The notes: a model not told the origin generated them from the letters alone. Shown: positions 1 to 9,890, numbered from the stretch's first letter. The stretch: 64,000 nucleotides of DNA from Glebionis coronaria (GCA_025667525.1 JANFOE010000192.1:806001-870000); one strand, 5' to 3'. Numbers and translations: made by a program.

Positions 1-686
1 ATAAATAATATTTGTGTTAAGTGGAACTCCCTTAACACGTATTATCGGTTTTCTCGGTTTTTCTTTGTGAATATTATTAATATATTGTATTAAGTATCAC
101 AATCAATATACAATATCTCCAAAAGTGTGAAAACACAACCTTGATTCGGGATTTCATCACTCGATCATTGTATTCGAATCTCAAACAAAAAGAAAAGGCA
201 AAAATAGATAAATACTTTCGAGAAGCTCGATTTTGAAAGATACAAACTATAAGGTGGGTATAAGGCGGGTATTATAAAATATACCCTAAGGAAAAAGGCT
301 CTTAAGTGCTTCGCGCCGCCTCGTTTCCCCGCTTGCTTGTGAGTATTTTGATTTTGAAGGCTAATCGAGGGTTTTGCCGCCCAAAGTATTAATACGTATA
401 CTATATTTGCTTGGTTTTCTTTGTGATTAAACCCTCGTGAACAATTTGGTTTTCACCAAAGTTCTAAAGTCATTCGAAGGCGTTCACTCCACGTGATCGT
501 TTTCATTCCTTTGAGGCTTCTTTAATCAAGAGTTTGATTCGAGGAGAGATTTTGTAGATTGTTGTCTACGAAGATACACCAAAAACCAAAAAAATTAAAT
601 ATCATCAAAAACACAAAAAAAATTGAAAATCCACAAAACGACCAAAAAGAATCTTCTTTGCTCACCTCCCATTCTTCGTGAAGTTT
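1..686 (+). other. A1 5' leader, no gene
   Basis: AT-rich untranslated leader ahead of the gag ORF. I see no convincing primer-binding site. The GC-rich patch near 310-340 (cgcgccgcctcg) only loosely recalls tRNA-Asp-type binding sites and is not preceded by anything like the end of the A1 LTR. The last 130 bases are A-rich, typical of sequence upstream of a plant start codon. Nothing else is supported. Confidence 0.6.
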
Positions 687-3600
687 ATGATCACTCGTAA
701 TCAAGCTAAACGAGCTCGTAAACGACTTCAAAAGCAAGCCAATCAATCGTTGATTGTTGAAGAACCTCCAATTGTTGAACCTATTATAGAACAAGAAGTC
801 GTAATGGCTAATCGTACTATGATGGAGTTGCTACAAGCACCCACCGAGGGTTTTGGAGAGGCCATTGTTATTCCCGCCATCCTTGCGGAGAATTTCGAGA
901 TTAAGACGGGTTTAATGTCAATGCTACAAGCAAACAAATTTCGAGGTCATGAGAAAGACAACCCGCATTACCATATTAGGAATTTCAACCGTCTCACCGC
1001 CACTAGCAAATTCAAAGATGTTCCGCATGACGCCGTTAAGATGATGTTGTTTCCATATTCGTTGGATGGACCCGCTAAAATTTGGCTCGAGAAAGAACCG
1101 CCAAATTCGATTTTGACATGGGCCGATCTCGTTTCTAAGTTTGTGAACAAGTTTTTTCCACCATCGAAAACAACACACTTAAAAAATGAGATTTCACGAT
1201 TTGTGCAACGTAACAATGAAAGTTTTTCTATGGCATGGGAACGATTTAAGGAGATGTTACATGAATGTCCTCATCATGATTTTTCGGAATTGCATCAAAT
1301 TGATACATTTTATAATGGGCTTAATGATCATGAACGAGATTATTTGAATGCCGCCGCGGGTGGCAATTTTTTGTGTAAGACGACCAATGAGGCTTTACAA
1401 ATCATTGAAAATCGATCTAAGGTTTATAGCCCTCGTAACACACCGAGTGTTGCCAATATGGGTTCGTCATCGTCATCACAATCGTCTCGTAGCATTAACG
1501 CCTTACATGATGAAGCTAATGAGGAAAATCGGTTTTTTGATAGATTTGCTAATCTAATGTCCCATTGGAAGGCTCAAGAAGCTTCCAATTCCGCTTCGGT
1601 TAAAGCGGTTGCTAAGAGTTGTTTATCGTGTGGAGGAGCTCATGATTTATCCGAGTGCATTACCGCGGATGGTAACACTTCGAGTGCTTATGTAGCAACG
1701 GGAACTTACAACCAAAACGGCCAAGGTTCCCGCCAAAATCAAGCTCCACCAAATCAAAATGCTAACAATTATCGAAACAACAACCAAGGTAATTACCAAG
1801 GCAACACACGCAATTACAACAAAGGGAATTATCAAAGTGGGAATGGACAAATCTCTAATCAAAATCAAAACCGTGATTTTCAAAACAATACACAAGGTTT
1901 TCAAAATGCTCACACGAAAAATTTGCAAGGAGAATTTTTAGATTATGCTAAAGCAAATGATGCTAAATTTGATAATATGCAACGTGAGATGATTAGCTTA
2001 AGGTCCGAGTTGAAAAACGAGCTTAAAAATGAACTTGCTAATGAACTTAAAACTCATGCAAATAAAATGGAAGGAAATGTCCAACGTCTTCAACAAAACC
2101 AACAAAAGATGGAATTAGGACAACATGAGATTAAGCAAGAGTTATTGAAAGCGGATGCTAGGCAATCAAAATTTGAGGACCGAATGGCTAAGATGTTTGA
2201 AGCTATCATGTGTAAGCCCTCTTCTTCGGGTGGTCTTCCTAGTGATACCATTGCAAACCCGAAGGGAGAATTGAAGGTTATTACTACACGAAGTGGTAAA
2301 ACTTTCAAGGAACCAATCTCTCGTCCAAGTACTTCTACGGAGAAGGAAATCGAGAAAGAACCCGAGGTGGTGGTCGAAAAGGAGCACATTACAATCCCAC
2401 GAAGTACCGCTCATACCACACCTACGGTTACACCAATACCAATTGTGGAACCCGAGTTTCCAAGGCCGTTGCCTAATGACCAACCCACACCACCTTTACC
2501 CTACCCTTCAAGACGTAACAAAGAGAAAGCACAAGAAAGGAACAATTATCAATTTGAGCTATTTATGAAAATGTTTCGTGATTTGCACTTTAACATAAGT
2601 TTTGCCGATGCTTTAATCATGATGCCTCGATTCGCCGCAAACTTCAAAAGTATGCTAAACAACAAAGAGAAGTTACAACAATCGTCTAGTTGTTCATCGG
2701 TTTTTCTAAGCCGCATACCACAAAAAGTCGGTGATCCCGGTAAATTTTTGATTCCGTGTGCTATACAAGATATGGAGGAATGCTACGCCTTGGCCGATCT
2801 TGGTGCTAGTATTAATTTAATGCCTCTCGAGATTTTCAAATCGCTTTCGCTTCCGGCTCTTATTCCTTCGAACATGTCCATCGAGATGGCCGATCATTCT
2901 ACGATCATGGCATGTGGAGTAGCCGAGGACGTCTTCGTTAAAGTCGGAAAGTTTTACTATCCCGTTGACTTTATCGTTGTAGACATTCCCATCGATCGAA
3001 AAGTTCCTCTCATTTTGGGTCGTTCATTTTTGGATACATCACGAGCACTTATCGATGTTCATGCTCGTAAAATCACCCTTCGTTTCAATGAAGAAGAACT
3101 TGTCATCAATGCAACACAAAACTCCAATCTTTCTCATGTCTATTCTATTGCAACTTTAAACCATGGTGACTCGACCAATGTCGTTTGCAAAGAATTTTCA
3201 CCAAGAGTTTTAGGGAATGTCTCCAAAAACAATTTACCATTTCCTCCGCCGGTGGAGGTTATGAGTGCTAAACCTACAAAGAAGAAGCCATCAATACTTG
3301 AATCGAAAAATACTTCACCTTCATTCTTGAAAAGTATTGATAAGTTGCCGGTTTCTACGGAAGATCTTTCGGATGATGAATATGTTGGCCCCGATGGGGA
3401 GGTTTTCTTCGTCGATAAACGTTTTGAGAACTTGCCACCACCAAAACCAAAACGGTTTCAAAATGTGAGAATTTTTAGTGTAACTAACATCGTCTTAGAA
3501 ACACCGAATATTTTCGACATAATCAAAAAGGGTTTTCATAAGGAGAGTTCAAAAGATAACAAAGGAAAAGATCTTAAATGTGATTTAATTGATTTTTCTA

Positions 3601-3998
3601 CAAATCTAACTCCGTCATCACCGCGTGATTTGAGTGCTACAAACTCGTCTACTCCTTTTGACGATGTTTTGTGTGGTTCTAGTATGGGGGAAGCCCCTAA
3701 TGTTCCCTCATCCTTGTCCACCGAGGACGAGATATTCGATCCCGGAATTTCATGTAAAGGGAAATCTCGGTCTTCCACCGATGCAATAAATGGAAAATCT
3801 TTCTATTTGCTTGGTGCGAGTCTACCTCAAGTAGCTCAAACGTTTGTCTTACCAATTGTCTCACCCTTCTACTTCTTATCTATTTTCTTCAAACTCTTTG
3901 AGTTTATGGCACATGTTCAAGTGGCGTTGATTTGTTTTTCCAATGGAAACGAGAACGCCATCTTCGACCCCGGTATTTTGCATCATCTAAGGACTTAG
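687..3998 (+). CDS. gag-protease polyprotein with unusual C-terminal extension (A1)
   Basis: Structural polyprotein of an LTR retrotransposon, 1103 residues, uninterrupted. The frame is open from a GTG at 678, but the first ATG is at 687 and is taken as the start. In order: a retrotransposon gag domain (about residues 110-220); an Asn/Gln-rich low-complexity stretch holding a short Cys knuckle (CLSCGGAHDLSEC, about 311-324, one residue shorter than the usual CCHC spacing); a coiled-coil-like Glu/Lys/Asn segment (about 425-505); and a retropepsin-like domain with catalytic ALADLGASINL near residue 700 and LILGRSFL downstream. The DLGA form of the active site is usual in Athila-like elements. 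RT, RNase H and integrase are absent. The protein instead runs into a Ser/Pro-rich tail with two IFDPGI motifs (about 1015 and 1093) flanking a hydrophobic, possibly membrane-spanning stretch. That tail matches the remnant ORF of A2. Confidence 0.85.
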   Translation: MITRNQAKRARKRLQKQANQSLIVEEPPIVEPIIEQEVVMANRTMMELLQAPTEGFGEAIVIPAILAENFEIKTGLMSMLQANKFRGHEKDNPHYHIRNFNRLTATSKFKDVPHDAVKMMLFPYSLDGPAKIWLEKEPPNSILTWADLVSKFVNKFFPPSKTTHLKNEISRFVQRNNESFSMAWERFKEMLHECPHHDFSELHQIDTFYNGLNDHERDYLNAAAGGNFLCKTTNEALQIIENRSKVYSPRNTPSVANMGSSSSSQSSRSINALHDEANEENRFFDRFANLMSHWKAQEASNSASVKAVAKSCLSCGGAHDLSECITADGNTSSAYVATGTYNQNGQGSRQNQAPPNQNANNYRNNNQGNYQGNTRNYNKGNYQSGNGQISNQNQNRDFQNNTQGFQNAHTKNLQGEFLDYAKANDAKFDNMQREMISLRSELKNELKNELANELKTHANKMEGNVQRLQQNQQKMELGQHEIKQELLKADARQSKFEDRMAKMFEAIMCKPSSSGGLPSDTIANPKGELKVITTRSGKTFKEPISRPSTSTEKEIEKEPEVVVEKEHITIPRSTAHTTPTVTPIPIVEPEFPRPLPNDQPTPPLPYPSRRNKEKAQERNNYQFELFMKMFRDLHFNISFADALIMMPRFAANFKSMLNNKEKLQQSSSCSSVFLSRIPQKVGDPGKFLIPCAIQDMEECYALADLGASINLMPLEIFKSLSLPALIPSNMSIEMADHSTIMACGVAEDVFVKVGKFYYPVDFIVVDIPIDRKVPLILGRSFLDTSRALIDVHARKITLRFNEEELVINATQNSNLSHVYSIATLNHGDSTNVVCKEFSPRVLGNVSKNNLPFPPPVEVMSAKPTKKKPSILESKNTSPSFLKSIDKLPVSTEDLSDDEYVGPDGEVFFVDKRFENLPPPKPKRFQNVRIFSVTNIVLETPNIFDIIKKGFHKESSKDNKGKDLKCDLIDFSTNLTPSSPRDLSATNSSTPFDDVLCGSSMGEAPNVPSSLSTEDEIFDPGISCKGKSRSSTDAINGKSFYLLGASLPQVAQTFVLPIVSPFYFLSIFFKLFEFMAHVQVALICFSNGNENAIFDPGILHHLRT

Positions 3999-4737
3999 TC
4001 CTTTATACCGGTTGCTTTTTGGGCCTTGTTTATCATGTAAGCCCCACCAAAAATTGACCACACCATGAAATCCCTAAATGTTCACATTTTGAGGGGATCG
4101 AGTCGAGCTCATGACTCGGTAATCAAAAACGAGGTGCCTCGTGGGGGAGATCCCATGCTTATCTTTATGCTTTTTGTTCACTAATAAGGGGACTTGTACC
4201 CTTCCAACTCGTTGTCTCGTGGTTGTTTGTGATTGTGTTATCTAGATCATCATCATCGTCTACGATTGAAGACTCTCGTGTTCGTTTACGTGAGCCTCCA
4301 TCGTTCGTTTGAAGAAGTTTTTCACGAATCCATGACATATCCTTTATTGTTCTAACAATTATCTTTTAGCATAATTAATAAACGGCTTTAGATATATTGT
4401 TGATCACCCTTTCCATGCTAGATCCTAAGCATTCGATTCTTCGTCTCTAGTATGGGGGTGCTCCACCTTTAGACTCGAAACATTAAGGACAATGTTTACT
4501 TTTAGTATGGGGGGGTGAATAGGTACTTGCTTTGCTACGCCCTCACGTTTTCCAACTTTCAATGTTTTGTTTTGCTAATAAGGCTAAAAATGGCCAAATT
4601 TTAAAATTTTTCTTAGTTTTCATAAGTGTTTTTAAGACACGAATGTATATTTTCCGATGGGTAGAATAAGATTTAATTTTTGACTTGATGGGCATTTGGA
4701 GCCATTTACATTCCTTAACCCGCTCAATTCAAGTTTT

Positions 4738-4875
4738 GCTAGACTTTTATATAGGGAGCTTTAAAACGCGAAAGTCTTAATTCATTCGGGTTAAGAACAA
4801 GAACTTTTCGCAAGTTCCTATAATTGATTCTAGAAAGTCACTTATCAAGGGAACTATAAAACGCATTCTCTAAAC
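4738..4875 (+). other. Conserved foldable RNA block in A1
   Basis: This block stays clearly alignable with 12739-12877 in A2 and 58199-58337 in its duplicate while neighbouring sequence has drifted. It contains two simple stems. AGACTTT (4741-4747) pairs with AAAGTCT (4771-4777). GAACTT (4801-4806) pairs with AAGTTC (4812-4817) around a TTCGC loop. In A2 the first stem reads AGGCTTT with AAAGTCT, which still pairs through a G-U. A structured element of the genomic RNA (packaging, dimerisation or export) is possible but inferred; no structure was computed. Confidence 0.45.
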
Positions 4876-6213
4876 TTGAAAAAGTCCAAGAAAGTGCAAG
4901 ATCCTATAGGTGGCTTGAAAACCCAAAACTTTGATTTGATATAGTCTTAATGAAAGCTAATCCAAATTTGGCTTAATTTTGACTTGCACGGCTAAGTATT
5001 CACGAGTCTCTTTAATTAGAGGTCTTTATATAGTGAAGAACGAGAAATGATAGAGTTAGACAAGTGATCATGCTAAACGTAGAACATGAAAATGTTCTTT
5101 CAAAAACTCATATGTTTTTAATTGTGGCTTTTTCTTCCCATAAGATCAATGCATTAGGAATAAATCATAATTGCAATAAGTAAGGTCGTACGATTTGAAA
5201 GGTTACTTAGCCTCTAGCGCAAGATCGTTTAAAAGTTGCTCGGGGTTGAATAGAGTTCATAGCCAAGGCATAACTTATTGAAGCGGGACGCGAAGATTGG
5301 CGATCATCCAAAAAGGCCCTAACAAGGCATGAGGAGCTCTATTTTTGCTAAAGATCCAAAGATGATGTGAAGTATCATTGTTCCAAAATCAATATGAAGG
5401 ATCGAGACACACGACGAGAAGCTATTACTCCCCTAAAGAATGGAGAAAGTCTATCCAAAAAGACCCTAACAAGGTATGAGGATAAATATATCCAAGTCCG
5501 AAAAGGAGGCGGATCGTTGTATATCAAAATCCAAAGTAAAGATTGAAGAAAAATGATGAAGTCGTGGTCCTATATGAAGAATCTCTCAAAAACGTCAAGT
5601 GAAGAAATTCCAAATATATGAAGAGAAGACCATAATTTCAAGAACGTCTTCCCAAGATTTGAAGTATGAAGTACATGCCAAATATCGGTCCGAGAAAGGT
5701 CTCGAATCGTGAAACGAGTTATGCCAAGATATGAACTTAAGGAGATACACGAGAAGCCGTTTTAAAAGATTTTGTCCTTCGGCTAACTATTGATCAAATC
5801 GTGCTACTTTGCTTTCGGACTAATAACTACTCAAATAAGTCAATATGAATCACTTGTGATCCATGACAAATAGATAAAAAATGCTAGTAACCCATTTCCT
5901 TTTATAATAACTAGGATTGCGGGGAGAAAAAGTATTACACAATTTGAACGTATGAGTAGTGTTAGCATTGTGACTTGTACCAACAATGATCTTGTTTTTG
6001 CACTTAGCATGGAATGTATGACAATCAAGGATGACGAAATTTACTCTAAGGGACATTAACTTGTTTCTATTTTTTGACCCTAAAAGTCACCTTTTGGTGA
6101 TGAAAATCATACATTATGTCTTTACACATCATCGTAGTATGTTGCAAGTCTTTTACTCTTCAATAAAGGTTAATAAAATTGAACTTTGGTGATGCTTAGA
6201 TACTTTATTCTAG

Positions 6214-6252
6214 CATTGCGTGAGGGCACGGCAATGGCTTAGTATGGGGGAG
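6214..6252 (+). promoter_or_regulatory. Pre-PPT hairpin and polypurine tract of A1
   Basis: The polypurine tract AGTATGGGGGAG (6241-6252) lies directly against the 3' LTR and would prime plus-strand DNA synthesis. Just upstream a hairpin can form: CATTG (6214-6218) pairs with CAATG (6232-6236), one G bulges at 6231, then CGTG (6219-6222) pairs with CACG (6227-6230) around an AGGG loop. The same arrangement, with a bulged A, occurs before the A2 tract. Confidence 0.6.
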
Positions 6253-7312
6253 TGATGAGATGGCATTTATACATGATCTCATCGTTCTTTTCGGGCTTTA
6301 AATGCACTAAAATGTCATAAAATACCATATATATGCTTGTGTTTGTTTACTTGTGTGTTTTAGGTATGGATATCGTGAAAAAGACAAAAGATCACAAGAT
6401 ACAAGGAAAAACGGACACGAGAAACGAAGCCGTACAAAGAACCGGGCCCTAATCATGGAATTTTCATCAAATACCCTTAAAGACTTGAAGACAAAACAAG
6501 ATTGATCCTCAATGAATGAAGAAATGACACTTAAAACCCTTGTATATTGATAATTACAAGTTTGGTCCCTTAAGTTTGTCAAAATTGCAAAAAGGTCCTT
6601 CAACTTTGAAGAAATGGCAAGATTAGTCCCTCAACAATTTCAAATTGCCAATAATGGTCCCTCATGAAGTGAAAGACACATTGAAGACCTTTGAAGATCA
6701 ACATTGTCCAAAATTAGTCCTTAAAGAATCATCAAATGTCAAATTACATCCTTGATAACCTTTTATCAAAAGTTGGTGCCAAAATTGTCAAAGTGGGAAA
6801 GTTAATAACAAAGGAAAGGAGATTTTAGGCTGAAAATCCTTAAAAGCCAAAAATAACAAAAACCAAGGACCAAAAGTGACAACTCTGAAACATTTGAAAA
6901 AAAAATGCGCCTAACACCCACACCACCCCCAATTTCGGATCAAATGGTAACTGTTCATCATTCTTACCACCCCAGATTTTACCCTCACTTTTCCTTGGGT
7001 AAAACTCAATTAAACTCTCACACACTTAATTCACACATGCCAAAACCCTTCCCACTCCTAAAAACCTGCATCCCACTCATGTGCACCAAACCCCCAATTC
7101 CCCAATCCACCAATCACATCATTCCTTAGCCTCCAAGACTAGTGACGTGGCAAAATGGACGTCCAAGATGCTATGCTTGCTCACAAAGCAAAATTTAAAG
7201 GCCAAGATCAAATGAGAGGACAAAATGCACTCAAAACCATTCAAGGGCACATTTGGGATTTTCTATGTATTAGGGTTTATGTTTTTATGCTTCTAGGATG
7301 TTCTATAGGCTC

Positions 7313-7320
7313 TATAAAAG
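7313..7320 (+). promoter_or_regulatory. TATA box of A1 LTR promoter
   Basis: TATAAAAG in the context CTCTATAAAAGGAGACCC, about 1060 bp into the LTR. Transcription would start some 30 bases downstream. An AATAAA at 7389-7394 is placed as expected for a polyadenylation signal in R. The match to the plant TATA consensus is direct; promoter activity is inferred. Confidence 0.65.
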
Positions 7321-8410
7321 GAGACCCAAGTTGTGGTGATCCCTTTGTTCCAGTTTCTAGTCTCTCACATGTAATTCCTTTTTAAAGAAATAAAAAGTTT
7401 GGTTTTTGAAATATTCAAGTGTAATTCCTTTTTTATTGTTTTTAAAAGTTTGTGTGTTGTGAGGAGATTGATTCTGAGTTCCACACTTTTATTTGGTTAA
7501 GCAACTTTGATTTCAAAGTTGTTTAAGGTTTTGAGATTTTGAGAGATTTTGGTAAAATCTTCTCAAAAGGTTTTTGGTGTTAGGAGTTCATGTTTGTTGA
7601 TGATTTAAGTGTTATAGAAACATTTTAAGAAGATTAAAAAGGTTTTGGAAGAGTTATAAAAAAAAAGTGAATAAAAACAAAATATTGATATATCTTGTTT
7701 TATCCATTTTGTTTGTTTGTTTTGTGTTCAAATAGGTTGAAGGCTTGTTGATTTAGTTCAGCTCCAACCCGGGTTGGATTGGAGGAGGGTTATACACCCT
7801 CTAGGGCTTTGGATGTAAAGCCCTAAGGTACAAACCTTGTTCCTTGTTTAAAGTTCATAAAAGTGCTAGTTTATATGATCTTAAGTGATTTGGTGATTAA
7901 GTGTGTTATAGATAGTGGATTTGTGTTCTCAAGTGTTGTTATGCATGTTTTGAGATATTGGAACAAGTTTAATCAAGTTTTGTAAGGATTTGATGTGTTA
8001 AAATTGGTTTTCAAAAAGTTTAAAGGGTGTTTGGCAACAGGTTTAAGCAGGGTACAATCATTGATTTGTGTTGCTAAAAGATGTTAGGTTACTAGATTAA
8101 GGTTAAGTTAGGTGTTAGTAAGTTGGTAAATCAATTTTGATCAAGTTAGAAGTTAATTGGAGTGGTAAAAAAGGATAAAGGGTGTTAAAAAATCTGCATA
8201 TTGCTAATTTGCTTGGTTTTTCATGATTTTGATGCTTAATCTTTGATTCTTGTTGTTATTTGTGTGTTACTTGACTCCTTGAGCTTCAATAAGCTCAAGG
8301 GTGCCCAATTGATCCAAAATACCATTAAACAAGCTCATTACCAAGCTCCTCTTGGCATCAAAAGTGCACAAGTGTGCACTTATTTGGTTCATCAGCAAAA
8401 ATACCAGGCA

Positions 8411-8605
8411 CGTTACACTAATTGCGCCGCAAGACAGAAGCACTGCGGCGCAACACAAGGAGCTGCAGATTTTGGTTTTCCCGTTTCACTTGTTGCGGCG
8501 CAAGGAATAAACGTTGCGGCGCAACTGAAGGTGCTGCTGATCTGGTGATCTCGTAACACTAGTTGCGGCGCAAGACCCCACTAGTTGCGGCGCAACTAAG
8601 TGACT
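8411..8605 (+). repeat. About 70 bp tandem repeat carrying TTGCGGCGCAA palindromes
   Basis: Two and a half to three tandem units start near 8411, 8482 and 8552. Each carries two copies of an 11 bp near-palindrome: 8422-8432 (TTGCGCCGCAA), 8443-8453, 8492-8502, 8513-8523, 8563-8573 and 8585-8595. Spacing alternates 21 and about 50 bases, giving a 70-71 bp period. The units also share 'acacta/ttcact' before and 'gctgcaga/gctgctga' after the motifs. The block is CpG-dense within AT-rich LTR sequence and lies downstream of the likely transcription start. Confidence 0.7.
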
Positions 8606-9350
8606 TTTATTTTTTTTTTTGTGTTATTTTAATATTATTTTATTATTTAATTTTCAAAATTTTATTTTTCTTTCTTTTTCATTTTTCTTAATTTCTTTAT
8701 CATTGATTAGGACTATTTCCATTTTTAGATTATTTTTATAACTTTTAGATTTATTTTTATAATTATTTTAAGTTTAATTAGGTTTTAATCATTTTTAATC
8801 ATTTTTAGGGTTTTAAAAATAGATTTAATAGGTTTTAATTTTTAGAAAATTACTTTTTAGTCTTATAATAATATAAGTTGAGTAATTATTCAATAAAATC
8901 ATAATTTTGACATTTGAATTAATTAAATTTAATTTTAGGGCTTTAATTAGCATTTAAAATTAATTATTTAATTAATAAAAGGTTTTAAAATATCTTTATT
9001 GGATTTTTGTCTTTATTTATATTATTTTAGACTTGTTCTAGTCTTTTTAATCTTTTTCTTGATTTTGTTTTTGGTTTTAATAATTTTTAATTTTAGTGGT
9101 TTTTCTACGGTTTTACGTTTTCATTTTTTTTACGTCATAGTGTAATTTCCAAGAAACCGTCATTCCATCTTCTCAATATTAATCTCAAAGAAATACAAGT
9201 TAATTCACAACACCATACCTCCTTGGGAAACGAATCTTTCATCTCTTTTATTTGATTGTGGGTCATTAGTGCACGGTTTTCCTAAACCGTCACTCGATAC
9301 TTACCGCTATTTACGCTCTTTTCCTAAAGGGTAGTAAAACACTACAATCA

Positions 9351-9890
9351 CCAATTAATCATGAGGTTCATGACCTCGATGGAACTCAGGAATACAAAGA
9401 GAATAATCCACAACGTAGCTCAATTCGAGATGAGTACTTGTTCAATGGTTGCATCACTAATACGAACATTAGGATGAAGCAAGAATAGATAGATAATATC
9501 GATACATGTAGAATTTAGCAATCAAAGGTAGTCTTCTCGTTAATCACAAACAAGTCAAAATTGTACCGTAACACATTACGTGTCACTATGTCATACCATT
9601 CCAAAAAAAAACTCATCCTACCAACTGATGTCTCAGTTAAGTTAGAGATTTTTAAAAGATACCACAATGAATACTAATCTATAAGAGTCATTAGGTGTTC
9701 CACATGTCCCGAAATATCCATCGGTCCCAATTCAGAAGAAGATTTCTTCAATTTATTTCTTGGACACTGGGCATCCTCGTTTGTGAACAATGGCCTAGGA
9801 ACAACCCTTAACACGAATCAACAATCATTTAAAACCTTATAATTCAATCACAGAACTTAACGAATTCCTCTTAACAATCTCTTATTCCAT
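9351..9890 (-). pseudogene. T3 gag remnant, copy A
   Basis: Minus-strand remnant of a chromovirus gag next to the T3 5' LTR. The patch at about 9745-9795 reads like a decayed Cys knuckle. There is no ORF of useful length. It is the same sequence as 54751-55297 in the duplicate. The A1 element is inserted at 9351, so the rest of T3 in this copy, if present, lies left of A1 outside the window. Confidence 0.5.

Larger units (their letters stand above)
3999..6252 (+). other. A1 3' noncoding internal region
   Basis: Region of 2.25 kb between the gag-protease stop and the 3' LTR with no long ORF in either strand. It holds three of the four TAGTATGGGGG polypurine-like signals (4448-4458, 4503-4513, 6240-6250), the phrase 'aaggacaatgttta' at 4485-4498, a conserved foldable block at about 4738-4875 and a hairpin at 6214-6236. 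Blocks of it align with 12091-14087 of A2 (for example ggggatcgagtcgagctcat at about 4093 and 12096) while the stretches between have diverged. In autonomous relatives an env-like ORF may lie around here, but I see none. Confidence 0.75.
1..9350 (+). mobile_element. A1: Athila-like Ty3/gypsy LTR retrotransposon, 5' end outside window
   Basis: Plus-strand element with a gag-protease ORF (687-3998), a 2.25 kb noncoding tail, a polypurine tract and a complete 3' LTR (6253-9350, TG...CA). The 5' LTR and primer-binding site lie left of the window. The right edge is fixed by comparison with the duplicate locus: homology between the two copies starts exactly at 9351 (ccaattaatc), right after the LTR's final CA, so 9351-9355 (ccaat) is the expected target duplication. 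No RT, RNase H or integrase sequence is present between the protease and the LTR, so the element is non-autonomous. Family placement rests on the gag type, the Asp-Leu-Gly-Ala protease site and the 'gaggacaatgttt...tatggggg' phrase that follows the coding region in many plant Athila-like elements (recalled). Confidence 0.85.
6253..9350 (+). repeat. A1 3' LTR (3098 bp)
   Basis: Starts TGATGAGAT immediately after the polypurine tract and ends ACTACAATCA at the duplicated-locus junction. The first 31 bases form an inverted repeat, GATGAGAT (6254-6261) with ATCTCATC (6276-6283). A TATA box lies at 7313-7320 and an AATAAA at 7389-7394. A 16 bp perfect palindrome lies at 7763-7778 and a 71 bp tandem repeat at 8411-8605. 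The stretch 8606-9130 is very AT-rich. The first 900 bp resemble the reversed A3 LTR piece at 17.1-17.8 kb. Short ORFs inside it are not conserved with other LTRs and are not called as genes. Confidence 0.85.

Noticed and set aside
305..340. Possible tRNA-Asp primer-binding site (cgcgccgcct)
   Set aside because: Match is weak and the preceding bases do not resemble the end of the A1 LTR.
8411..8605. CRISPR-like array
   Set aside because: Plant retrotransposon DNA, imperfect tandem units with no unique spacers.
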